A stretch of DNA of 64,000 nucleotides from Rostratula benghalensis (Eukaryota; Chordata; Aves; Charadriiformes; Rostratulidae), in NCBI GenBank assembly GCA_013399305.1, contig VXAI01000065.1:3760216-3824215 (forward strand). Reading direction: 5' to 3'. Below, piece by piece: positions 1-9,592 of this stretch (the stretch's first letter is position 1; the number at the start of each line of letters is the position of its first letter). The position numbers and the translations under genes were made by a program. A model generated the notes under the pieces. It ran no database searches and was not told the origin of the DNA. It saw nothing but the letters and a program-made list of their open reading frames with translations.

Positions 1-1391
1 GTACTATGTCTGCCTCCAGCAGGCCTGGCATTACAACTGATGATCAAAAAGTACAAAATTCTCTGAGTGATAGAAGTCTTGGAGCCAGTTATTGGCTTAG
101 TCCTCCTGTTTCTTCCCTCATCATTCCCTACAACTAGAAGGATAGAGGAGAACACTACTTGTCCTCCTGATGCCTTAACCAGTCATTAAGGATTTAGACA
201 AGCTGTGTTAGATCTTCATATATCATTGTCATTAACATGTTTCTATGAAATTCTCATCAGTTGTCATAATTCTTCCTACTCTTTAGTTAGTGTATCCTCA
301 TTTTTTCTTGCTTGTGCTTGGGACTGTCTTTTTGTTACATCATACCTAGGTGGGGGGTGGATGTGGCTTCCTAGTGCCTTTTATTCAGTAATGATAACCA
401 AATTAATCCTTTAATCAGAAAATGATCCCTTTGCATATTCTACCACGGTTAAGTTCATCTTTAAACTACAAAAAACATAGCTGTGATTCTCTATTTTCAC
501 AAAATGAGGCTGGAAGTGCTGTTTTGCTCTGTTCTCTTTTATACATCTGTAAGAAATATTATTTTCTTTTGAAAAAATCTATGTATATTCACAACCTTAT
601 TCTTTCTACTTAAATTATTCTTCTATGTAATTAATTAAAAATAATGAATAAGGTACCAAACCTCTGGTTACTCCATTTTTCACAAGTTCTTCTACCAAGA
701 ACATCTATCTGATAGTGTCTGTAATCCCACAGAAGAAATCTCTTACTGGTTTGCTCAGGACTAGCTTGACAACTTTTCCCAACCTCCCAAGAATTTTTTT
801 TCAAAAACAGGAAATGATGGTGTGTTTCACTTTATATAAACAATACAAACATATGGTGACATTTTATCAATAACTATTTTATTTATAAACAACAGCTTAT
901 AGCAAACTCCATCTGCCAAAGTCACAATGCAGTCACTGCTTCTAGCAAACATCAGAAAATCATTGTCTCCATGGATGCTTGTGCTCATAGGGAAAACAGT
1001 TGTTTTTCTGGCACATTAAACTGCATTTTTATACTTTTTGCCTGACAGTAGAACAAAATGGAAATCAAGTACAATGAACCACCTCAAACTTTTCTGAAAT
1101 ACTGTGAACCTGCCACAATTTATCAACTAGTCTGCATTGTATAACAGCTATAGCATATGTTTTATAAATACTACATTTATACATAAATTTATATTTATAC
1201 ATAAATTTATATTTATACATAAATACTACAATACTAAATACTGAGGATTATTCTGTTAGCACAACAAAGCTGAAGAGCTGAGCTATACTTTCTCATGCTT
1301 GTACATTTCTTGTGCATTTTGACTTCTGATATCACTAATCAATACAGAATTAGCATTAGGACTTCAGAAGAAAGGAGACACAAACATAACT
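1..1391. other. non-coding sequence upstream of the small plus-strand gene
   Basis: AT-rich unique sequence with no convincing exon; the short ORFs at 205-414 and 422-613 lack splice sites and coding character. The only structure seen is the 18-base tandem repeat at 1175-1224, annotated separately. The last few hundred bases would serve as the distal promoter of the 1541-2269 gene. Confidence 0.5.
1175..1224. repeat. 18-base minisatellite, 2.8 copies
   Basis: The unit ATTTATACATAAATTTAT occurs at 1175-1192 and 1193-1210, followed by a partial copy of 14 bases at 1211-1224. The copies are identical, so the expansion is recent or the array is being homogenised. It lies about 215 bases upstream of the octamer of the neighbouring gene. 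Confidence 0.9.
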
Positions 1392-1448
1392 ATTTGCATT
1401 TTAATTTGCTTATGCTAAAGTATAGATGTTGCACTACCTATAAAAAGG
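1392..1448 (+). promoter_or_regulatory. octamer plus TATA-box core promoter
   Basis: An exact POU-factor octamer ATTTGCAT lies at 1392-1399 and a strong TATA box, TATAAAAAGG, at 1439-1448, about 40 bases downstream. Transcription would start about 30 bases past the TATA box, near 1468-1475, giving a 5' UTR of roughly 70 bases before the ATG at 1541. TATA-dependent promoters in vertebrates tend to serve tissue-restricted genes. That the two motifs work together is inference; their sequence and spacing are directly visible. Confidence 0.6.
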
Positions 1449-1540
1449 CAACTTCTTTCTTTGCCTGATAGTGCTGCAAAAGACTGCTGGGCGTATTTTT
1501 CATTGGAAGTGAAGAGCCCTGTACAAACCAACTTTTCACA

Positions 1541-2269
1541 ATGAGTGAATCAAGAAAAAGCTATGATGTCTCAAAACGTTACCTGTCTCGGAGGTAAGTA
1601 CTGATTTTCAGAATTGACATTGATTTTTTTCTTTAGAATAGCAAATCTCACATTAATTTATTTCACTAGAAAGGCAGAGAACAAAGGCAGTTGAAGCCCT
1701 ACTGTGAACATCCTCAAGTTTCTGTTTTCTGTTTCTTGTTGGTAACTTGAATTGCTCATTTATCTTCTCCAACCTCTTATTGGGAAAAAAAATATGTGAA
1801 AGGAGGTGAGATAGCAATCTAATAGAGTAGTATGTAACTTCTATGGGGTAACGAAGACAGCAAACAACATCTTTCATCATGAATTCTTGAGTAAAATTCA
1901 AGGAGTGAGTAAAATTAAATCCTTGAGGTTATCAAATGCATTCTGCTTATATGGATATGCTTCTTAGGGCACTTCATTTGTATTAATTCTCTCTGCACTG
2001 TTAACTCACTGAGAGTTACTTTTTGAGTGGAGCCTATGTGAAGGAGCAAGGCTCAGGTTTTTGCTCCAGATTCTACTATTGCTGCTTGTGACCTCTTGGG
2101 CTCTTGCACAAGTACTTGAAAGCCCAGCTCCCAGAGCTTATATGCAATTTTTTAATGCACATGTTACTGCCAGCACTCTTTTCCTTTTAGGGATTTAAAA
2201 AGAAATACTAAGAATGTAATAGTCAAAAGCGCAGTCACCCCACCAGGAGAAGTAACAGCTGTGGTGTGA
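1541..2269 (+). CDS. two-exon gene for a 43-residue basic peptide, unrecognised
   Basis: The coding sequence joins 1541-1593 and 2191-2269. The ATG has A at -3 (CACAATGA). Exon 1 ends CGGAG followed by the near-consensus donor GTAAGT at 1594. The intron (1594-2190, 597 bases) ends in the pyrimidine-rich acceptor CTTTTCCTTTTAG. Exon 2 continues the frame (split codon AG|G, Arg) for 25 more codons to TGA at 2267-2269. The peptide starts MSESRKSYDVSKRYLSRR, continues DLKRNTKNVIVK and ends PPGEVTAVV. It has about ten Lys/Arg against four Asp/Glu, no cysteine, no signal peptide and no membrane segment, so it should be a soluble, strongly basic, probably disordered protein. RKS near the start could be a kinase site. 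A TATA box precedes it and AATAAA follows 122 bases after the stop. I know no family with this sequence. It could instead be one isoform of a longer gene, or chance. Confidence 0.5.
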
Positions 2270-2390
2270 TGGAGATGTATCTGAAGAATAAGCCATTGTG
2301 CTCATACCATTTTTCACTGTCCTAGTTTCCAAGTCAAACTGGTATATGGCAGAAAACTAATGTGTAATAGACAACTGGCAACCTTGAGAA

Positions 2391-2396
2391 AATAAA
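2391..2396 (+). terminator. AATAAA poly(A) signal of the small gene
   Basis: A canonical AATAAA lies 122 bases after the stop codon of the 1541-2269 gene and is followed about 13 bases later by a T-rich tract (CCTTTTTGATGG) that could serve as the downstream element. The predicted spliced mRNA would be only about 350-400 nucleotides. Confidence 0.5.
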
Positions 2397-2419
2397 GATA
2401 AATCCTTTTTGATGGCAGA

Positions 2420-3857
2420 GCCATTTTTACTATGTTACAAAGAACTATACTGGCAAACAAGATGCAGGCACTTACTTTAAACTGAGTATGTCAACTGAAA
2501 AAATATTTCAGCTTTGGAAAATGTATTTCTAATGATCAATCAAGCAAATACCAGGGATTCTGGGCTGTTTCATCACCTTACAACAAAGTCTGCTCTAACC
2601 CCCTCTACCCACTACAAAACAGAAATGTTTGTTATTGCCCAGAATCATAGCCTGAGACAGAGAAAACAACAGTACTCAGATTCACATCATGCTGATTTGA
2701 TGCAAGTGGAGTGAGAACTCCAGGACAGGGGAGATCTGTCCCCACCAGGGGCTCTGTCCTGTGCCACTGCTTCTTTGGCGTGCAAAACATGCTTTACCAC
2801 ATTGCTGCTCAGGTAAACAGATTAGAGACAATGAAAACATAAAAGCATTTGTGGCATTTTCCTATGACATACAAGTTGCCTCATATTTGCATGGAAAAGT
2901 TATCTCTGACATAGTTGGCATGTAGACATTTTCCAGTGGGGTTTCCATGGAAACAGGTAAAAGTGTGCGCATGTGTATGTGTGCGTGTGTGTATGTACGT
3001 GTGTGTGCGCATGTGTGTAGGTGGGAGGAAAAGGTGTTATCTTCAGATTGGAAGCTATTTTTAGGAAAGCCACAGGTTAAAACGACTATGACTGAACACA
3101 CTTAATCAAATGCTTGTTAAGAAGGTGGCGGGGGGAGAGAGGAGGAAGGGAGAGACAATTGGACTTCTCAGAAGGATCATTTCTCTGAAGGGCACCCTAT
3201 AAAACATTTAATGAGATAGTCAGTGTCCTTTTGGTCTTCTTTCATTTTCTCATACATGCTAGGTGCCACTCTACGAAGTTTTATATAACAGTCTTTCTTC
3301 TCCTTTGTGGCAACCTCCTAAAGGTTAAGAGACGGAATGCCATAAGTAGAACAAAATCCCCAAGGAAGATGTAATATCCAGCAGGAGGCAAGGCAATTTC
3401 TGTCTGCAAATGAAGCAGGAACATCTTACAGACTGTATGGTAGGAGGAGGTATTGTTCCCTGCTGCGCTGGTGAGGGGCTGGGAAGGAGATCACAGCCGT
3501 CTGTCCTTCTCAGCTGAGGAGCACCATTTTATCAAAGTGTACGAGATCTGCTGCTTATAGTGTGAGCAGGATTATATGAATCTTACTGTCTGGGCCAGCA
3601 AGAGGACAGCTGGGTTCCCTGGAGGACAGTGGAGTAAGAATGCAGTTAGGGGCCTACGAAAAAGGGAAAAGCAAGAAAGTAGAGTTTGGCAGAGACAAAT
3701 TAAGAAACTAAAAGAAAAAAAGATCAGGAAATAAAGTGAAATTCACATAGTTCATGAAACCTTGTGAAAGGCATTAACTGCCAGTGTCCTCAACTTGTTT
3801 TTATGTTGTGTTTCAGCCTTGTGCAATTGAAAACACAAGGAAAGGAGGAAAGTGGGG
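2420..3857. other. non-coding, with a TG-type microsatellite
   Basis: No exon I trust. A degenerate (TG)n tract with GCGCATG interruptions is annotated at 2963-3019. On the minus strand at 2476-2494 there is a 19-base microexon-like segment with a good acceptor (ATTTTTTCAG) and donor (GTAAGTGCC); it is too short to judge. Confidence 0.4.
2963..3019. repeat. interrupted (TG)n microsatellite
   Basis: Alternating purine-pyrimidine tract of GTGTGCGCATGTGTATG-like units, about 57 bases. Such tracts can adopt Z-DNA; here it is simply a diverged dinucleotide repeat. Confidence 0.85.
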
Positions 3858-4767
3858 ACCAAGTGTATCCTCAGCAAGTTTGTTGATGATACCAAACTAG
3901 GAAGGCTGGCTGACACTCCAGAAGGCTGTGCCATGATCCAGCATAACCTGGATAGGCTGGAGAGCTGGGCAGTGAAGAACCTAATGAGGTTCAACAAGAG
4001 CAAGTGTAGGGTCCTGCACGTGGGATGGAAGAATTCAGGGCACCAGTTTAGGTGAGGAGCGCACCTGCTGGAAAGCACTTCTGAGGAGAAGGATCTGGAG
4101 GTCCTGTTAGATAGTAAAATATCCATGAGCCAGCAATGTGACCTTGTCACCAAGAGGGACAATGGAATTCTGGGCTACACAGGGAAGAGTGTGGCCAGTA
4201 GGTCAAGGGAGGTCATTCTCCACCTCTGCTCTGCACTGGTGAGGCCACAACTGGAATACTGCATCCAGCTCTGGGCTCCCCAGTTCAAGAGAGACGGGGA
4301 ACTACTGGAGAGCATCCAGCATAGGGCAACATAGGGCAACAAAGATGATTAAGGGATTGGAGCATCTCCCTGATGAGGAAAGGCTGAGAGAGCTGAGACT
4401 CTTTAGCCTGGAGAAGAGAAGGCTGAGGGGAGACATTATGAATGCTTATAAATATTGGAAGGGTGGGCTGAAGGAGGATGGAGCTGGACTCTTTTCAGTG
4501 GTTCCCAGTGACAGGACGAGGGACAATGGGGACAAGCTGGAACATAGGAAGTTTCCTTCAAATGTGAGGAAAAACTTCTTTCTGGTGAGGGTGACAGAGC
4601 ACCGGAACAGGCTGCCCAAGGAGGTTGTAGAGTCCCCTTCTGTGGAGTTCTTCAAGGACCCGCCTGGATTCAGTCCTGAGTAATGTGCTCTGGGCAATCC
4701 TGCTTTAGCAGGGGAGCTGGACTAGATGGTCTCTAGAGGTCCCTTCCAACTCTGTGATTCCATGAAT
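3858..4767 (+). mobile_element. CR1 LINE fragment, reverse-transcriptase end plus 3' UTR
   Basis: A 5'-truncated CR1 copy. Its translated pieces run through the region around the reverse-transcriptase active site (KFVDDTKLG at 3882-3908; the family norm is FADD) and the conserved C-terminal segments ([18 protein letters not shown], then [12 protein letters not shown]). The frame is broken into at least three pieces (3852-4055, 4125-4334, 4345-4683). The 3' UTR ends at TCTGTGATTCCATGA, the typical CR1 end. A small tandem duplication, CATAGGGCAA twice, sits at 4319-4340. The element is dead and fairly diverged. Confidence 0.93.
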
Positions 4768-7678
4768 AAGAGTACAAGTAAAAAATATAAAGATGACAAA
4801 AACACGCCGACCCTAAATAAAGTAGGAGAGGTTTAAGGAAAACTAAATCATGGCATTGGAAGTATCACACTTTTTAAAAAAAGAAGCTGAATTTACCTTT
4901 ATATAAAATTCTGACACTACAGTACTTTCTGTTGCATCACAGTAAGGTACAAAAACTCAAAAATGCAAGCCACCAGACTGAATTTTACTCATGTAACAGA
5001 AACAAAAGATGTTCTTGCTGTAAAATGGAGAATACTTGTTCACAAAGAGATCAAAATTCAAGAGCATTTCTAGGTCAAGACTGACCTATAATGAGTTTGT
5101 TCTTGTCTCAGCTTTAATGAGCAAGCTTCTGTGAAAGAGGAGGAGAACCTGGTGATGAGGACTGGCTGGCTTTCCTGTGCTCTCACCATTACTTCCCTGA
5201 ACAGAGCCGCTTTTAGAACTGATCCCACCGCTTTAGAAGGTTTCCTAGGGGTACACAGTGTTTGCATAAGGTTTGGAAAAGCAAGAAAGAAGGTTTGGGA
5301 GGGCAATGACCCATTTCCTTTCCTCAAATTCTAAGCTTCTTCAAAACAAAAGGTCACATGAGTGCTGTGTGTGATTCTGTCATTACCTACATTTCTGTAA
5401 GTCAGGTGTAGTCCTATTATAGTGTCCATGAAGTTCGGTATACAAAGCAGAAGGAAACTGAACAGTTCAGTGTTTAGCTTCAGAGGGATGCCACAGCTTG
5501 GGAAGGTGTATCAGGATGCTGTGCACAAAAACCTAGGCAATATGTAGAGGAAGGATCACTGTACAGTATGCAGTTGGCAAAGAACCTCAGTGAAGTACAG
5601 TCCTAACTATCATAGAGACCTATTTATTTGTTACATGGATGAGTAGACTACTTCTACTACAACTTTTCAAAAATTCCAAAATATGCTTTTAAATTACAAA
5701 ATAGGTTCCAGCTTATCAATAACTGAAGCAGCCTGAGATAGCAGCAGCTGTCAGGTTATCACTGGAAGGAGACAAAATTAGAAAGGCTATTGGGGCCTTG
5801 GGATTGGTATTCTTTATTGTGACAGCAGACACCTAAAGTCCTTCCTTTCAGATTGATGGAACTAAACTTGCAGAATCACTCCTCCATCAGTTACAAACCT
5901 CCCTGCTTGCTCCATCTTGTCATTTGGATAAGGATAAATGATGTACCCCACCTCTGATACAGCACAACAGTTTTTCAGAATGTCCTAGTACTTGCTGAAA
6001 TTAACATAAAGGTTCCAAACCCTACCTCACTGAAAGTTTAAAATGTTTAAAGGGAGATGAAAGGAAGACTTTGCTGAGTAATGCACTCTTGAAATAATTT
6101 TCCTTTCTTTCCCTGCAGTGGCTTGAAATTGAAACCATTGTCTTGAATGATGAGGCTGCTTGACCTTCCAGATTCCTGAACAAGCTTAGAAACTGCTTCA
6201 TTACAATGCAAAATGATAGCATATGGACATTGCTGTAAGATGGGATTGTTTAAGATTGCTTTTCCTTCATTGTTTTCACTGAACAATCTCAGTGGAAAAA
6301 ATCTTACAAAGCAAGACTAATTTCCTTCTTAAACTACTGAACTCTATTAGAGTCTTTTAGTGTTTTCATATATACCACAGATTGATTTGTGTACAACCTC
6401 GGATTACACCAGGCTACATTAACCGTTATTGACCTTTGAGAACACAAGTCTAAGAGCTGCTCTGGATTTTTTTTTTATTTTATTTTTTTTTTCCTGAAGT
6501 TAAAAAATAGTCTAAAGACTATTGGTTTATTTTTACTGCAGCAGTGAGATCAGACTCTCATAACAGGATCCAAATGGTTCTGAAAATTGATCTCTCCTTA
6601 CCTTAAAATGTTGTGTATTGAAGTCCAGTATTGAGACTGCTTTATTACATTATTTTACTCATCTCATTTACCTAAGAGTAAAGCTTTGTTCAGCTGACAA
6701 GGACGTTTAAGTGGCACGTCAGTCTGAAGAACTGAGATTATCAGAATAGGTAATGTTCTCATTTCCACAGGAGACTCATTATTATTACTGATCATTCAGG
6801 ATATCAAAAACTGCCCATCTCTTTCACATCTCTGATTCTGATTCTCAATTTCTACTCCCAGAGAACAAAATTATCTGGACAAAGTGAAGAATTAAAGCTA
6901 TCTGCCAGTAGTTGGTGCACTAACACACCAGCTGGCCAGCATCCCCTTGTCACTTCTCCACTTCCAGCTATTTAAAGCAAACAGAATCTTTTCCCAAAGA
7001 CTCAGCATATTACACATTGCAGTGTTTCTTCCAAGCCTTGAAGAAAATATAGGATACCCTCTCCATCTTATGTTTCAGTATAAATTATGCTCCTTGTGAG
7101 TGATAATTGTGTTTAGGAAGCAGGCAACAGACATAAAAACACTCTGTTACTTGTACACCACTTCGTACTTTTCCTGTGGCTTGCAGAACCTTTCAAGGAA
7201 AGAATTTTACCTATAGTGATATTACTCAGGTTATGAAGAAGGTTGTGAAGGTTATCTCTGAGTTGGACTAACAATTTTGTTAAATGCTAAATAAGTGAAA
7301 AGAACTAAAAATCTGTAACCATTCAAAACAAGTCCTTTGCTATTTTGTGTATGATTTTGTTGTATGCAAATGCACCACAGCTCCTTGCGCTTCTAGTAAG
7401 GAGAAGCTCTTATTATGGTATAGACATGACATTATGTGATATAAGACCTCAGCCATCTCTTGCAGTATCTTTCTTACCATCTTACCCTACACTGAAGGGC
7501 AGGAACATAAAAAAACTTTTATGTATGGCAAGCCATGCATTTGGTTCAGTTGTAGATGGGGATCAAATATATTTTAGACAGTTTATATTAACAACTTCTT
7601 GCTCTTAAGATGTATACTTTCAGTGAAAAGCACAATCAAGCATGCAACATATTTACCAATAGAAAAATAAACCAAAAA

Positions 7679-7680
<2 letters not shown>
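4768..7680. other. non-coding, unique sequence
   Basis: No clear exon. It contains a palindromic AGGTCA element at 5072-5087 (annotated), T-rich tracts near 6470-6492, and one strong plus-strand acceptor (TTTCTTTCCCTGCAG ending at 6118) followed by 14 open codons and a stop (WLEIETIVLNDEAA). No poly(A) signal follows soon after, so I do not call it a gene. On the minus strand, 6604-6638 has a good donor but a poor acceptor. Confidence 0.4.
5072..5087. promoter_or_regulatory. inverted AGGTCA repeat with 4-base spacer
   Basis: AGGTCA at 5072-5077 and TGACCT at 5082-5087 form a perfect inverted pair of nuclear-receptor half-sites separated by AGAC. It differs from the consensus oestrogen response element at 29903-29917 by a single extra base in the spacer. 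Receptor binding is inference. Confidence 0.35.

Positions 7681-7710
<30 letters not shown>
7681..7710. repeat. (TCAA)n microsatellite
   Basis: Seven and a half perfect copies of TCAA, then two AATA-type units. It abuts the 3' side of the minus-strand exon candidate at 7723-7811, so length changes here could affect its weak donor region or alternative 3' end. Confidence 0.95.
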
Positions 7711-7713
<3 letters not shown>

Positions 7714-7722
7714 AAAATTAAC

Positions 7723-7811
7723 CTCTTCTTCAGCGTTATGGGCGATTCCATTCTGCACAGGTCCTGAATCACTTGGTGGTGTTACTGCAACTTCAACTTT
7801 TGCACTTTTTT
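7723..7811 (-). CDS. minus-strand internal exon (third of an in-phase chain), gene unnamed
   Basis: The acceptor is good: a pyrimidine-rich run followed by GGATGCCACAG just before 7811. The 89-base exon needs one base carried from the previous exon, and the exon at 9497-9592 ends with exactly one spare G. Joined, it reads on as EKSAKVEVAVTPPSDSGP, then VQNGIAHNAEEE, with no stop; the other frames are closed or poor. The composition (Ser, Pro, Glu, Asn) suggests a disordered cytoplasmic segment. The donor (GAG|GTTAAT) is weak. If it is not used, the frame ends after VNFIY at a TGA inside the adjacent TCAA repeat, making this a possible last exon, but no AATAAA lies close by. I do not recognise the protein. 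Confidence 0.5.
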
Positions 7812-9496
7812 CTGTGGCATCCAGAAATAAGAGCGGGGAAACAACAGAACAGAATATTAAGTAACAAATCTATAAGTGAAACTGCTGCTGTATATTCAGT
7901 CTGTGTAAATCTTCGAATACTGAAAGCGGACCAGCATCTGCCTTTAACAGAAAGAGACAAAAATTCTACCTTCAGTTTCACTAATACATGTTTTGAGTAG
8001 AATTCTTATGAGTGGTGAGCTGGCATTTGAAGAAACCGTTCTATTGGTACTCACATCCTAGAAAAAATTACATTCTTTCTATAACTCAGTTATATTCAGT
8101 GCTCTTTGTTTATGCTAAACTCACTGAGCTTAATAATTCAGCTAAAAAAGTGACAGCATTCTTCCCAGACATTAAAGAATACAACATGTTGCATTTACAG
8201 GTGAGGGGATATATTCAACAGCATATAACATTTAAAAGATGCTAACCCCTGCAATAAATAAAGTTACTTCCCAGCTGTAATCATGCTCTTCCTCATGCAA
8301 AAATGTGGGTGAAGAGTAAATGGATGGTCTAATAACATCCAATAATAGAGTTTAAAACAGGATCCTGTAGTCCTTGTGCTAAAATTCTACAGGAATTAAA
8401 GGGATAAAATTGGGCTTTTGGTTTCTGATGCCAATTTTATTCAAAATTATTCTTATTTGACTATCTTGTAATTCTCTGAACAGTAATTATCTCTTTAAGT
8501 ATGTACTAGATAAAAATGTCAATGGCCCAAAATCCCTTGGACAATATGAAGTTATGGGGAATAGCAATATGAAATGTCTAACTTGAGTTCAGCATGACTT
8601 ATGATATGCTCCTGTGCACAGAAGTAAATACAGCTGTCTAGTTACATTACTGCTATCCTGAGATTCTTCTAAATTAAAAATCTGAGATCACAGCCACAGC
8701 GGAGTGCCAGACTATCTGCAATTATTTCAGTGCATGTGTGTTGTCTCTTAATCCCACAGCCAGCATTAGGCTTTATTAAGAGAGTGTCCCATCCAAACTG
8801 CTTGATTCTGGCAGCAAATAGTTTCTAAACATAGCACAAGGTCAGTAAAAGTGTCAACTGACAAAATGATTTAGCTTTTATTACACACATTTGCATCTGG
8901 TTTTCTAATGCAGAGAGCATGCTGAGGTAAAGTAGAGAAAACAGAAGAACATAGTACAGATTTTCTTTTAGTATAAGAGCTTTTGAACTAAAATACAAAT
9001 CCTCACCCTTAGTGGAAAACCACAGTAAGCAAACTTTGCAGAACTAGCATAGATGGATGTAGATGATGCTCGGCAAGTAGCAGACAGACAAGTAAAATTT
9101 TAGATATGTCTTCTAAATAAATCTTCTTTTTTGTGACAGGGTGATACCACATAAAACACTTATTCTCCTACAGCAGCTCAATAAATTAATTAAAATTTCA
9201 CATATAAAAAATGAGAAAGTTTTGTCTCTCTATTTCTGACACTTCAACACGTATCCAAAATCAGCACTATTTTTTTCCTTTTTGACCCTTCCAGGAGGCT
9301 TTCTAACTGCCTTAATTTACTTTCTCTTTTTGCACTTAATTTCTGTCCCATTCATAAGTTTCATACTCTTTTGTACAGGCAATCAGAGTATCTTTGCAAG
9401 AAAGCATAAATGAAGTAGAAGGAGAGTTTTCAAGCAAAACCAAACAGTGAAAAAAGCCCTCAGTAGCAGGTCATAATTCTGTACTGCTGCACTCAC
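7812..9496. other. probable intron of the minus-strand gene
   Basis: AT-rich unique sequence between two exon candidates. On the plus strand, 8169-8200 is flanked by a good acceptor (CATTCTTCCCAG) and a GTGAGG donor, but its orientation disagrees with the flanking exons and it is only 32 bases, so it is not called. Confidence 0.4.
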
Positions 9497-9592
9497 CATG
9501 ATTAGCAGCTCCATTCTGCCTTTCACTGTCTTCCACCTGGCACTTCTTTTTGGCGATCTTATGCAGAATTGAGGCCCTTTCCTTGAACTTTC
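9497..9592 (-). CDS. minus-strand internal exon (second of the chain), strongest coding signal in the window
   Basis: The acceptor is TCTTTTAG, though its pyrimidine tract is short; the donor is the strong CATG|GTGAGTGC. The 96-base exon (32 codons) reads GKFKERASILHKIAKKKC, then QVEDSERQNGAANH when joined to the G left by the exon at 15099-15149. The first half is a basic, amphipathic stretch rich in Lys, Ile and Leu; the second half is acidic and polar. This looks like part of a cytoplasmic tail or linker. It has a higher CpG and GC content than its surroundings, as expected for conserved coding DNA in an AT-rich intron landscape. Both ends split a codon after its first base, so skipping it would keep the frame. 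I cannot assign a gene name from memory. Confidence 0.72.

Noticed and set aside
6119..6163. Possible plus-strand last exon WLEIETIVLNDEAA after a superb acceptor
   Set aside because: No poly(A) signal soon after the stop, no compatible upstream exon, and exon 1 at 1541-1593 joined to it would run in a different frame to a quick stop.
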